The notes beneath the pieces were generated by a model. That model ran no database searches. It had not been told where the DNA came from and saw nothing but the letters and a program-made list of their open reading frames with translations. The translations under genes and the position numbers were made by a program. Source: Pyrinomonadaceae bacterium (GTDB lineage: Bacteria; Acidobacteriota; Blastocatellia; Pyrinomonadales; Pyrinomonadaceae). From it: 9,662 bases of DNA. Below, piece by piece: positions 1-6,990 of the stretch; position 1 is the first letter of the stretch, and every line of letters starts with the position of its first letter. The DNA is taken from assembly GCA_013813825.1 (NCBI GenBank), contig JACCRA010000206.1, positions 1 through 9,662 on the forward strand, read 5' to 3'.

Positions 1-1015
1 AGTTTTCACCTCCGCCAGCATCGGTATCACCCTCAGCTCGCTCGGCTACGAACACCCCGACGATCTGCTGCGCGACGCCGACACGGCGATGTACCACGCT
101 AAGCTGGACGGCAAGTCACGACACCAACTCTTCGACAAGGCGATGCACGCCCACGCCGTCAATTTGCTCAAGTTGGAGACCGATCTGCGGCGGGCCATCG
201 AGCGCGAAGAGTTTCGCGTCTTCTATCAGCCGATTGTGGCGCTCGACACCGGCCACATCTCCGGCTTCGAGGCGTTGGTCCGGTGGCAGCACCCGGAGCG
301 CGGCCTGATCAACCCGTCGGAGTTTATTCCGCTGGTGGAAGAGACAGGAATGATCGTACCGATTGGAATGTGGGTGTTGCGCGAGGCGTGCCGGCAGGTC
401 TGTCAGTGGCAGTGGCAATCGCCGCTCAACCGCTCGCTAACATTGAGCGTTAATTTGTCCGGCAAGCAATTCGCCCAGTTTGATCTGGTCGAACAGATCG
501 AGCAGATTCTGCGCGAGACGCACTTGCAGCCCCAACACCTGCGGCTGGAAATTACGGAGAGCGTGGTGATGAAAGACGCCGAAGCGGCTACCGCGATGCT
601 CAATGAGTTGCGGGCGGTGGGCGTCCACTTGAGTATTGACGATTTCGGCACGGGCTACTCGTCTCTGAGCTACCTGCACCGCTTCCCGGTGGACACGTTG
701 AAGATTGATCGCTCGTTCATCGGCCGCATGACCGAGTGCGAAGAGCACGCGGAGATCGTTCGCACGATCATGACGCTGGCCGCCAACCTCGGGATGCAAG
801 TCGTCGCCGAAGGCGTCGAAACTCTAGAACAGATGTCCCGGCTGCAAGCTATGAATTGCGACTATGGGCAGGGCTACCTGTTCGCTAAACCTGTCGCCGG
901 GGAATTTGCCGGAGTTTTGCTGGCGCGGAAATCACAATGGCACACCGCAGCGGCACTACCCAACTTGAACCCGGCTCTCGTGGAGAGAAGCCGTTTACAT
1001 TTACACTCGGCGTGA
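1..1015 (+). CDS. GGDEF-EAL domain protein, 3' part (cyclic-di-GMP phosphodiesterase), start outside window
   Basis: The reading frame is open from base 2, so the gene begins upstream of the window. The first in-frame codons give the end of a GGDEF domain (ASIGITLSS, then DADTAMYHAK), which normally precedes an EAL domain. A complete EAL domain follows. Counting from the methionine at base 89, visible motifs are FYQPIV (45-50), EALVRW (61-66), the N122 region NLSGKQF, EITES (154-158), the DDFGTG loop (184-189), K205 in LKIDRSF, EGVE (241-244) and Q261 in GQGYLFAKP. These are the metal- and substrate-binding residues of active EAL phosphodiesterases, which cleave c-di-GMP to pGpG. Hydrolytic activity is therefore likely. 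The GGDEF active site and any sensor domain are off the edge, so cyclase activity cannot be judged. A tail of about 35 residues after the EAL domain has no recognised motif. The gene converges with the next one across 78 bp. Confidence 0.95.
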   Translation, partial: VFTSASIGITLSSLGYEHPDDLLRDADTAMYHAKLDGKSRHQLFDKAMHAHAVNLLKLETDLRRAIEREEFRVFYQPIVALDTGHISGFEALVRWQHPERGLINPSEFIPLVEETGMIVPIGMWVLREACRQVCQWQWQSPLNRSLTLSVNLSGKQFAQFDLVEQIEQILRETHLQPQHLRLEITESVVMKDAEAATAMLNELRAVGVHLSIDDFGTGYSSLSYLHRFPVDTLKIDRSFIGRMTECEEHAEIVRTIMTLAANLGMQVVAEGVETLEQMSRLQAMNCDYGQGYLFAKPVAGEFAGVLLARKSQWHTAAALPNLNPALVERSRLHLHSA

Positions 1016-1039
1016 GAGCAGCGGCACTACCACCGCCAT

Positions 1040-1090
1040 CGTTACCGCGCAGCTCATCGACTGCTCTTTCCGTGCCAGTTTGCGGTAACG
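1040..1090. terminator. Weak stem-loop between convergent genes
   Basis: In the 78-bp gap between the convergent EAL gene and the NTF2-like gene, the 9-mer CGTTACCGC (1040-1048) is repeated inverted as GCGGTAACG (1082-1090). The loop is 33 nt and contains a smaller GCAG/CTGC pair. Its position suits a shared transcription end, but there is no real U-tract on either side. The call is tentative. Confidence 0.3.
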
Positions 1091-1093
1091 ACT

Positions 1094-1909
1094 TTAATTG
1101 AGCACCCGCACGTCGCGCTCGCCGACTATCTTCCAGCCGTCGGGCGTTAACCGCCAGCGCAGTTCCTGCAACACCGCGCCGCTACGGCGCCGGCCGTCGC
1201 CGTTTTCAATCACATAATCTTTACGAAAGCGCATGGTCGCCGTCTTGCCGTCCCGGGCCAACGCGATCTCCGGCGCGCCGGCGCGTACGTCAATGGCACC
1301 GGCGCGGTTGAAGAGTTGCTCCTTCTCCGCGCGCACCGCCTTGCGCGAGACGTTACGCGCGCGGTAGAAGGCATTCACCTCTGGCCCGTAAAAGTTCATG
1401 TGCCGTTCCACATCGCGCGCGTTAGTGGTCGCGAGCCAAGAACCCAGCGCGACATGGAGGGACTGCCGCGCCGCCTGCCCGTCGCTCTCATTCTGACGAC
1501 TTTCCGCACTGTTCGCGGACTCCGCCCCGCCGACTTGATCAACAGCACGCGCCGGAGCGGAGCCAACTGTTTCAGTTCCGGTGTCCGGTGTTTCCGCCGT
1601 GCTCTTCGCGGCCTGTATCGCAGCGGGCGGGACGTTTGAAACTTCCGCCGTCCTGACAGTCGAACGACGTTGATAAGACGTGATGGCGAAAAGCGCGAGC
1701 AGGCCGCCGGCTATCCCCGCAGCCAGCAGCAGCAAAAAGGCCGGTGCCTTCCGCGCCAGCTTCGCGGTCTGATTTTGTAACGGTACGGCCGGGCGCGCGT
1801 TGTGTACGGATTCTTCGCCAAAGGTCGGTGGCGTCATATAGCCCGGCGCGGGCTGATAGTCCGCGTCCGCTGAATGATTTACCTGAGCGTCCTGCTCATG
1901 CTGTGCCAT
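1094..1909 (-). CDS. Single-pass membrane protein with C-terminal NTF2/Cds6-like domain
   Basis: The product has 271 residues from the ATG at 1909. I chose this start over a TTG 21 bases upstream because GGGAG lies 9 bases before the ATG. Residues 1-54 are polar and proline/glutamine-rich, probably cytoplasmic. Residues 55-77 form one hydrophobic membrane helix (AFLLLLAAGIAGGLLALFAI). Residues 78-150 are a low-complexity Ser/Ala/Glu linker. Residues 151-271 look like an NTF2/SnoaL fold of the kind found at the end of Cds6-type L,D-transpeptidase-associated proteins: LxxWxxxxxxRDVxxHxxFY near the start, FRKDY in the middle, and LRWRLTPDGWKIVGERD at the end. In such domains this fold usually binds a ligand or partner; no catalytic residues can be named here. 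It is the last of four genes on this strand and lies 153 bp after the peptidase gene, with a heptamer inverted repeat between them. A separate function is possible. Confidence 0.75.
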   Translation of the reverse strand: MAQHEQDAQVNHSADADYQPAPGYMTPPTFGEESVHNARPAVPLQNQTAKLARKAPAFLLLLAAGIAGGLLALFAITSYQRRSTVRTAEVSNVPPAAIQAAKSTAETPDTGTETVGSAPARAVDQVGGAESANSAESRQNESDGQAARQSLHVALGSWLATTNARDVERHMNFYGPEVNAFYRARNVSRKAVRAEKEQLFNRAGAIDVRAGAPEIALARDGKTATMRFRKDYVIENGDGRRRSGAVLQELRWRLTPDGWKIVGERDVRVLN

Positions 1910-1995
1910 CCGCTGCTGCTCCCAAACCAAACAATCGTTTGTGCTCTTATCGCATTAAGCAATCACCGAGCCAGCAGGCAAATGATAAATGCGAC

Positions 1996-2058
1996 ATGAT
2001 AAATGATGAATGACAGGCAGATGCTTTCATTCAGCACTCCGCATTCATCATTCATCAT
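1996..2058. repeat. Heptamer-based inverted repeat between peptidase and NTF2-like genes
   Basis: Bases 1996-2012 and 2042-2058 pair over 17 positions with one mismatch. The right arm is tandem heptamers of the CATTCAT type. The loop is 29 nt. A further partial copy (AAATGATAAATGCG, 1980-1993) sits just outside the left arm, giving the left side more than one possible register. The element lies 5 bases beyond the peptidase stop codon, so it could fold at the 3' end of that transcript. No clean U-tract follows on the minus strand, so terminator activity is only possible. Confidence 0.7.
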
Positions 2059-2062
2059 TTTC

Positions 2063-3514
2063 TTACCGCACTGGCTTCGGAAAACTGACCGGGCTGCGGT
2101 GGCCGTCGCGATCCACGGCGCGGACGCCGAAGAAGTAGTTGTCCTTCGACATGCCCTTGACCGTGTAGCTCGTCACGTTGCCGACGAACAGCGCATTGGT
2201 CCAGACGGGTGCGGCCGTCTCGCGCCAGACGATTTCATAGCCGGCGAGATCAGGTTCGGTGTTGGCGGCCCACTGCAAATCGGTGTCGTTGGTCAATCGT
2301 TTGGTGACGAGGCCGACCGACTTCGGACGAGCCGGGGCGCGGGCCAGCGCCGCGAGCGCGACGGCGTTGATGCGCGCGACTTGCGCGACGTAGGCGAAAT
2401 CCACGAAGTCGGGCAAGTCGCCGTAGATGATGCCGTTCTCGGTGCGGACATTCTGGTGCTGGTGCGTGTAATCCTCGTTCGGCTCGGTGAAGCGCACGGC
2501 CGCGAAGCCGCGCTCGAAGAACGGCTTGTGATCGCCGCCGCGCAGATAGCGATCCTGCCGGTAGATAAGCTGCACATTCATCGACGGCACGTACTGCTCG
2601 CCGACCTCTTCGATGAAGCGCGCGAGTTGCCGCGAGCGGGAATCGTTTTCGCCGCCGGTGCCGCGCCGCACGGCGGCCTCTTCCGGCGTCTCGTCCGACG
2701 CCACGCCTTCTGAAAAGACGCGCACCGTGAGCCGCTCCCGCACGCCGTTGCCGCCGAGTGTATTGCCGACGATGTCGTTAGTGAACATGCCTTCGATGTC
2801 GAGGTTTCGCTGCTTCGCCTGTTCAGCAAAATAGGTGGCCCCGACCAGTCCCTGCTCTTCGCCCGCGACGGCCATGAAAACGATGGTCGCGTCGAATTGA
2901 TAAGAAGCCAACACGCGCGCCATCTCCAACACGGCGGCCACGCCCGAAGCATCATCGTTCGCGCCCGGCGCGTCGCACTCCGCGTCGGTCGGGCTTGAAC
3001 ACATCGAATCGTAGTGGCCGCTGACAACGTAAGTCCGCCCGGTTGATGCGGCCTGCGTTCCCTTGAGCGTCGCGACCACGTTCGTGATCCGCGTCGGGCG
3101 CGTGATGCGCGGGAAGCGTTTGGCGTCGGACTCCTCGTAGCTCTGCAACTCAACCGTCATCCGCCCGCCGGAGCGCGCGGCGCTACGCTCAAACTCCGCT
3201 TTCAACCAGTCGCGCGCCGCGCCGATGCCACGCTTGGGATCGTCCTGCGCCGAGAGCGTGTTGCGCGTGCCAAACGAGACGAGTTTGCGGATCGCCCGCT
3301 CAATGTTGCGCGCGTCGATCTCCGCGAGCATCCGAACGATCTCAGGATCACGCCGCGGCGCGACACTTCGACTCCCGCCGGGGGGCGCGACCGTCCCGCG
3401 CCGCTGCGACCGTCTTGGCTGCGCCTGAGCGACAGGCACAACTATCAACGCGAGCAATAGCCATCTCGTCAACCGGCGCGCCTTTGAACGAAAGAAGCGA
3501 GAATCACTAATCAT
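2063..3514 (-). CDS. Secreted M28-family zinc aminopeptidase with C-terminal fibronectin III-like domain
   Basis: This 483-residue protein begins with a classical signal peptide: an Arg/Lys-rich start, a hydrophobic core WLLLALIVVPV, and a likely signal-peptidase cut after A31 (AQA|QP). The M28 catalytic core spans roughly residues 60-390. Visible zinc and catalytic motifs are GHYDS (H167, D169), GANDDASG (D187/D188), AGEEQGL (E219/E220), TNDIVG (D247) and a late THQH (351-353). Together these match the two-zinc centre of M28 peptidases, which remove N-terminal residues from peptides outside the cytoplasm. Residues about 392-483 resemble a fibronectin type III domain (DLQWAANTEPDLAGYEIVWR, then a YFFGVRAVDRDGHRSP ending). 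This is a common accessory module in secreted acidobacterial hydrolases. The ATG at 3514 is supported by AAGGAG 8 bases upstream. Cys172 and Cys180 could form a disulfide. Peptide specificity cannot be inferred. Confidence 0.92.
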   Translation of the reverse strand: MISDSRFFRSKARRLTRWLLLALIVVPVAQAQPRRSQRRGTVAPPGGSRSVAPRRDPEIVRMLAEIDARNIERAIRKLVSFGTRNTLSAQDDPKRGIGAARDWLKAEFERSAARSGGRMTVELQSYEESDAKRFPRITRPTRITNVVATLKGTQAASTGRTYVVSGHYDSMCSSPTDAECDAPGANDDASGVAAVLEMARVLASYQFDATIVFMAVAGEEQGLVGATYFAEQAKQRNLDIEGMFTNDIVGNTLGGNGVRERLTVRVFSEGVASDETPEEAAVRRGTGGENDSRSRQLARFIEEVGEQYVPSMNVQLIYRQDRYLRGGDHKPFFERGFAAVRFTEPNEDYTHQHQNVRTENGIIYGDLPDFVDFAYVAQVARINAVALAALARAPARPKSVGLVTKRLTNDTDLQWAANTEPDLAGYEIVWRETAAPVWTNALFVGNVTSYTVKGMSKDNYFFGVRAVDRDGHRSPVSFPKPVR

Positions 3515-3572
3515 CAGGCAGGCTCCTTATCACTTTGTTATCACGCGAGAATAGACAAGACGAGCACCAAAA

Positions 3573-3634
3573 GTAAAAAGGCGAAGGGCGAAAGTGAAGG
3601 CAGGTTGGTTGTCTTCACTTTCGCCCTTCGCCTT
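3573..3634 (-). terminator. Intrinsic terminator after the anti-sigma gene, built from a perfect 22-bp inverted repeat
   Basis: Bases 3578-3599 and 3613-3634 are exact reverse complements over 22 bp, with a 13-nt loop. Read on the minus strand, the hairpin starts 13 bases after the anti-sigma stop codon and is followed by TTTTTACTTTT, a good U-tract. No such tract follows on the plus strand. The hairpin therefore most likely ends sigma/anti-sigma transcription before the peptidase gene. On the plus strand the right arm runs into tandem CCTTGCG heptamers (3631-3648), linking it to the other heptamer inverted repeats in this window. The repeat reaches the last codon of the anti-sigma gene. Confidence 0.8.
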
Positions 3635-3647
3635 GCGCCTTGCGCCT

Positions 3648-3978
3648 TCAGCGAATCCGATAGGCCCGGCCTTGCCAGACGACGATCACTTCGCCGCTGA
3701 AGGCGTTGGCGATGCTGCGGAGTTCGGGCGTGTCGGCGACGAGCGCGCGAAACTGCTCGGAGCCGCGCCGGACGTTGACCGTCGCCTGCGCGGGCTGATA
3801 AGCCGTATCAACCCACGCGCCGCCACCCTGCCGGCGGAAACGTCGGCCGGCAATCGTCCGCGTCTCTTCCGCCTCAGCCTCACGCTCTTTCCGCTTCGCT
3901 TCGGACATGCTGCGCTTGGCGGGCGCGCTTTCTTTCTCGTCGCGCGCGATTTCTTTCGGCGACCGCGCGGGGGGGGGG
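3648..3978 (-). pseudogene. Displaced C-terminal part of the anti-sigma factor gene (other side of a frameshift)
   Basis: After the run of ten C (minus strand), the sensible reading continues in a different frame. It starts with a Lys/Arg/Glu-rich linker (EIARDEKESAPAKR...KRKEREAEAEETRT). A compact domain follows: GRRFRRQGGGAWVDTAYQPA, then RRGSEQFRALVADTPELRSIA, then GEVIVVWQGRAYRI at the end. This 'GRxFRxxxGAWxDTxY ... VVxxGRAYxI' layout resembles the C-terminal domain I associate with acidobacterial anti-sigma factors. Removing one C from the run joins it to the upstream frame and gives one protein of about 472 residues. The piece has no credible start of its own: an ATG at 4037 exists in this frame but lies inside the upstream coding sequence. 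Whether the break is real, a sequencing error or a phase switch cannot be decided from the sequence. Confidence 0.8.
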
Positions 3979-5067
3979 CGGGGAGCGTCGCCGCCCGCTC
4001 CGCTCGTAGGTCGATGGCGCGGCGGCGCTCTCTTCATTCTTCGCCCGGTCGTCGCTCTGGTCGCGCGTCACACCGCGACTCTGCCCAGCGCTCTGCGTGT
4101 CGTTCAGTGAATTATCTTTGCCGCCGCCACGCTGCGTGTTGTCGTAACCACGGTTGAGAGATTCATCGCCGCGCGAAAGCTCTTGGGTGTTTGCGGACCT
4201 CGCGGCCTCCAGTTCGCGCGTAACGGCGACCTCTTCGGGCTGCGCGCGTGGGGTCGAGGCAGCAGGTGGTGGTGGCGGGGCGGCGGCAGGCGGTGCAGCC
4301 ACGCCTTCAGCAACACTACCGTCAACAGCCGTCGGTCGGGGACCAACAGTCGCAATTTTGTTCGCCGCGTCCGGCCGATCCGCTTCACCGTTTCGCGCGG
4401 CCTCTCCGGCAGCAGTAGCAGCGGCGGGAGAGGTCTCTTTCCGATCCGTCACGAGCGGCGCGCCGGACTTATTAGTGTCTATCGCGGCGGGCGGCGCGAC
4501 GGCTTCACTCTCCGGCGCGTGATGGGCTTCCTTCTCCAACACGGCCGCGCTCCGCGCCGGGACACTGCTGCGGACGGCGACTTCGCCGGCTGATCTCCGC
4601 TGCTTTAGGATCGCTAGCCACACCGCGCCGCTGACGAGTACGAGCGCTACGAGCGGCACAGCGTAACGCCACGCGCCCGGCGCAAACAGCGCGGCTAGAC
4701 GCCCGTGCCATGATTGAGCCGGTGCAGCGGCAGTCATAGCGGGGAGCGCCAGCCGCTCGCGTCTTTCCAACTCGCCGGCCACGTCAGCGGCAAGCGTGAT
4801 GGCAATCGCTATCCGCCGGCACTCGTCGCACGCCGCGAGGTGCGCGGCGTAGCGGGCACGTGTTGGTCCCGGCAGCGCGTTCTCGGCGTAAGCGCTCAAC
4901 TCGTCCGTGTCGAGATGCTTCAAGCCGGAGGAGGCTTCCGCCATCGCCGCCGTTGCTCCGTTTTCTTCTGACTGAGGGGACCAATCGACGCGGCCGGGCA
5001 GAGCCGTCCCGCGCCGCGCGTGCCGGCGCAGCAGGGCATCAATATCTTTGTCGAGGTCAAGTTTCAT
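3880..5067 (-). CDS. Zinc-finger anti-sigma factor with one membrane helix (N-terminal part, frameshifted near residue 363)
   Basis: As read, the protein has 395 residues; the last 30 or so (Arg-rich, after the proline run) are probably an out-of-frame tail. Residues 51-83 hold the zinc-binding anti-sigma signature H51 ... H76-x3-C80-x2-C83 within ELSAYAENALPGPTRARY. In this family the motif lets a cytoplasmic helical domain grip its sigma factor. Residues about 134-154 form one membrane helix (RYAVPLVALVLVSGAVWLAIL). A long Ala/Pro/Ser/Asn-rich segment (about 160-363) then crosses the periplasm toward the C-terminal domain encoded in the shifted frame. The gene starts 98 bp downstream of the sigma factor stop, the usual sigma/anti-sigma pairing. 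The ATG at 5067 has no strong ribosome binding site, so translation may depend on sigma gene expression. The signal it senses is unknown. If the frameshift is real, the truncated protein keeps its sigma-binding and membrane parts but loses the outer domain. Confidence 0.88.
   Translation of the reverse strand: MKLDLDKDIDALLRRHARRGTALPGRVDWSPQSEENGATAAMAEASSGLKHLDTDELSAYAENALPGPTRARYAAHLAACDECRRIAIAITLAADVAGELERRERLALPAMTAAAPAQSWHGRLAALFAPGAWRYAVPLVALVLVSGAVWLAILKQRRSAGEVAVRSSVPARSAAVLEKEAHHAPESEAVAPPAAIDTNKSGAPLVTDRKETSPAAATAAGEAARNGEADRPDAANKIATVGPRPTAVDGSVAEGVAAPPAAAPPPPPAASTPRAQPEEVAVTRELEAARSANTQELSRGDESLNRGYDNTQRGGGKDNSLNDTQSAGQSRGVTRDQSDDRAKNEESAAAPSTYERSGRRRSPPPPRAVAERNRARRERKRARQAQHVRSEAERA
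3969..3978 (-). other. Ten-base C homopolymer (coding strand) at the anti-sigma frameshift
   Basis: The plus strand shows ten consecutive G, which is C10 in the coding direction, inside codons for a proline run. With nine C the two halves of the anti-sigma gene are in one frame; with ten they are not. Such a tract is prone both to base-calling or assembly error and to slipped-strand mutation. Confidence 0.9.
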
Positions 5068-5165
5068 TTCAAACGAACGAGACGAACACTTCGCGCTCTC
5101 CGCGACTGCGTGTAGAACGCACTGCGCCGCTGCAACTTGCGGCGCGCCAACTCAGCGCGACAATG

Positions 5166-6125
5166 TCATTCCAACAACTCCTCGCGCCTCTGCTGGCCGG
5201 CGCTTTCCGCGACAAGAAGCGAGCTTAAATCATGATCGAGGTGCGTCGCCGCTTCGGCCAGCGAACGCTCGGCCTCTGTCGGAGACCAACCGTGATCGCT
5301 CACGAGCCGCGCGGCGACGCGCTGTCGCAACTCGCCGTGCAGGCGTGTCAAGCGGCGGCTCGCTGTCGCTTCGTGGACGCCCAACACCGCGCCGGCCTCG
5401 CGCAGCCGTAGGCCGTCGAAGTAATAGAGCTTGATTAACAATTTGTCTTCTGCTGTCAACTCGCCGATCACTTGCGCCAGCGCCTCGTGCAGCGCGGCGG
5501 CGGATTCGCGACGTTGCAGTGCGCGTTCCGGATCGGGCGCGGCGGCAATGGAGAAACTGCCGTGCTCATGTGATTCCTGATTAGCTTGCGCCAGCCGGTC
5601 GAAGTCGGCGTCCTCTTCAGTCTGCACCAGTCGCGAAGTTTTGCGATGCCGATCCACAGCCAACTGACCGACCACCGCGCGCAGCCACCCGCCTAAGCTG
5701 CCGCAGCCGGAGTAGTATGCCAGCTTGCCCGCCGCCGTGCCGTCCGTCCGCGCACGTAGGCCGTACAACTCGGCCCACACTGACTGCGCCAACTCTTCGG
5801 CCGCGTCCTCGCCCCCGCACGCACCGCGCGCCGCCGACATCACCGTCGGGCGAAACTGCTCCATCAGAGCGTGCCACGCCGCATCGTCGCCCCGTTCGCA
5901 CGCCGCGACGAGACAAAGATCGTCGGCGCGCAACGAATCGAGGAATTGATTGAGATCAGCTTCGTTCGCGTCCGGATGATCGCGGAGCAGGTATTTTCCA
6001 GTTGTCATCCGCACGCGCGGCACCAGCGCGTCAGCCGCGATGCCGTGCGCGTCAGCCGCGCGCGACACCAATCGCGCCGCGCCAGCGCTTAAACATTTCT
6101 CTAAATCTGCCGCTTTCCGGCTCAT
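5166..6125 (-). CDS. ECF-like sigma-70 family RNA polymerase sigma factor
   Basis: The product has 319 residues. Region 2 spans about residues 68-165: LCLVAACERGDDAAWHALMEQF, then AAEELAQSVWAELY (core RNA polymerase binding and -10 recognition), then GSLGGWLRAVVGQLAVDRHRK. Region 4 spans about 205-270: LTAEDKLLIKLYYFDGLRL followed by the helix-turn-helix REAGAVLGVHEATASRRLTRLHGEL, which reads the -35 element. Regions 1.1 and 3 are absent, as expected for ECF factors. It is longer than the usual 160-200 residues: about 60 residues precede region 2 and about 50 follow region 4 (SDHGWSPTEAERSLAEAATHL...). An internal ATG at residue 40 is a possible shorter start, since no strong ribosome binding site marks the one chosen. 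The next gene downstream is its likely inhibitor. The DNA targets, and whether it autoregulates, are not visible. Confidence 0.92.
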   Translation of the reverse strand: MSRKAADLEKCLSAGAARLVSRAADAHGIAADALVPRVRMTTGKYLLRDHPDANEADLNQFLDSLRADDLCLVAACERGDDAAWHALMEQFRPTVMSAARGACGGEDAAEELAQSVWAELYGLRARTDGTAAGKLAYYSGCGSLGGWLRAVVGQLAVDRHRKTSRLVQTEEDADFDRLAQANQESHEHGSFSIAAAPDPERALQRRESAAALHEALAQVIGELTAEDKLLIKLYYFDGLRLREAGAVLGVHEATASRRLTRLHGELRQRVAARLVSDHGWSPTEAERSLAEAATHLDHDLSSLLVAESAGQQRREELLE

Positions 6126-6173
6126 CGTCGTCGTTCGATGCCCGCCATACTCGAAACGTATGCTAACACAAAG

Positions 6174-6338
6174 GAAGGGATGAGGGATGAGGGATAAGGG
6201 ATGAAGAAAGATTATGTCTAACCGAAGTTTTGTGCTGGTCTTTGACAGGTCTTAATGCGTTGGCTAGAGTCAACGGCAGATGAAGGCTGAGTGCGGGAGG
6301 GTTTGATTCATCCCTCATCCCTCATCCCTCATCCCTTC
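6174..6338. repeat. Long heptamer-based inverted repeat flanking the queE promoter
   Basis: Bases 6174-6205 and 6307-6338 are reverse complements over 32 bp with one mismatch. Each arm is about four tandem copies of CCCTCAT (or its complement). The 101-bp core between them carries the predicted queE promoter. It sits in the gap between the divergent sigma and queE genes, and the right arm ends 6 bases before the queE ATG. I see no target-site duplication and no transposase, so it is not shown to be mobile. A transcript starting at the predicted promoter contains only the right arm. Confidence 0.85.
6242..6270 (+). promoter_or_regulatory. Sigma-70-type promoter for queE-queC
   Basis: A perfect -35 hexamer TTGACA (6242-6247) is followed by a 17-bp spacer and the -10-like TAGAGT (6265-6270, four of six consensus bases). 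The predicted transcript start is near 6277, about 68 nt ahead of the queE ATG. No preQ1-riboswitch-like pattern was recognised in that leader. Confidence 0.6.
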
Positions 6339-6344
6339 GTCACC

Positions 6345-6989
6345 ATGCTTCGCGTCACCGAAATTTTTCATTCGATCCAAGGCGAATCAACGCACGCCGG
6401 ACGGCCGTGCGCGTTCGTGCGCCTGACCGGTTGCCCGATGCGTTGTGTCTGGTGCGATAGCGAGTACACATTCACCGGCGGCGAGCGCATGACCATCGAA
6501 GACGTGCTGCGGCAGGTGCGCGCATTCGACTGTCAATTGGTGGAAGTGACAGGCGGTGAACCGCTCGCGCAGCGTGAATGCCTGACGCTCATTGAGCGTC
6601 TTTGCGCTGAAGGCTTCGAGGTGCTGATCGAGACCGGCGGTTATGTCTCGACCGTCGGGGTGGACGAGCGCGCGTGCATCATCCTCGACGTGAAATGCCC
6701 GGCTTCCGGTGAGTCCGAACGCAACCACTGGCCCAATTTAGAGCGCCTGCGCGCCGATAAAGACGAGATCAAATTCGTCGTCGTGGATCGTGCCGATTGG
6801 GACTTCGCCCGCGACGTGATCCGGCGCTACGATCTCACACGCCGCGCCCGCGCCGTGCTCGTCTCGCCCGTCTGGGGCCAGACCGACTTGCCCGCGCTCG
6901 CCGATTGGCTCGTCTCAAGCGGTCTCGACATCAGGATGCAAGCGCAACTACACAAACTGATCTGGGGGGCGAACGCGCGCGGAGTTTGA
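6345..6989 (+). CDS. queE: 7-carboxy-7-deazaguanine synthase (radical SAM)
   Basis: The 214-residue protein, counted from the ATG at 6345, opens with LRVTEIFHSIQGES, the conserved QueE N-terminus. It carries the radical-SAM cluster motif C30-x3-C34-x2-C37 (GCPMRCVWCDSEYTF). Further motifs are VEVTGGEP (67-73, SAM binding), LIETGG (94-99), LDVKCP (114-119), EIKFVV (141-146) and the C-terminal QLHKLIWG (201-208). In this family the enzyme converts 6-carboxy-tetrahydropterin to 7-carboxy-7-deazaguanine in the cytoplasm, using a 4Fe-4S cluster, SAM and magnesium. The open frame extends upstream to a GTG at 6291, but that part only translates the heptamer repeat (HPSSLIPHP), and homology begins at 6345. 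No Shine-Dalgarno sequence precedes this ATG; the leader is pyrimidine-rich. queC follows 84 bp downstream, the next enzyme in the pathway. Confidence 0.95.
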   Translation: MLRVTEIFHSIQGESTHAGRPCAFVRLTGCPMRCVWCDSEYTFTGGERMTIEDVLRQVRAFDCQLVEVTGGEPLAQRECLTLIERLCAEGFEVLIETGGYVSTVGVDERACIILDVKCPASGESERNHWPNLERLRADKDEIKFVVVDRADWDFARDVIRRYDLTRRARAVLVSPVWGQTDLPALADWLVSSGLDIRMQAQLHKLIWGANARGV

Positions 6990-6990
6990 G

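Noticed and set aside
947..1031. 14-bp direct repeat GCAGCGGCACTACC at 947 and 1018
   Set aside because: Two short copies straddling the end of the EAL gene without further structure; likely chance or a small duplication.
2003..2713. Open frame of 236 codons on the plus strand opposite the peptidase gene
   Set aside because: It is antisense to a gene with full M28 motifs and shows no domain of its own; a GC-rich shadow. The same applies to several frames opposite the anti-sigma and sigma genes.
6126..6173. Sigma gene promoter on the minus strand
   Set aside because: TTGTGT and TATGGC with a 16-bp spacer are too far from consensus, and no autoregulatory ECF motif could be confirmed from one copy.
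6277..6344. Possible preQ1 riboswitch ahead of queE
   Set aside because: The leader is short and mostly the heptamer arm; no preQ1 aptamer pattern or pseudoknot pairing was seen.
6291..6344. Longer queE start at GTG 6291
   Set aside because: The extra 18 codons only translate the repeat, and QueE homology begins exactly at the ATG at 6345.
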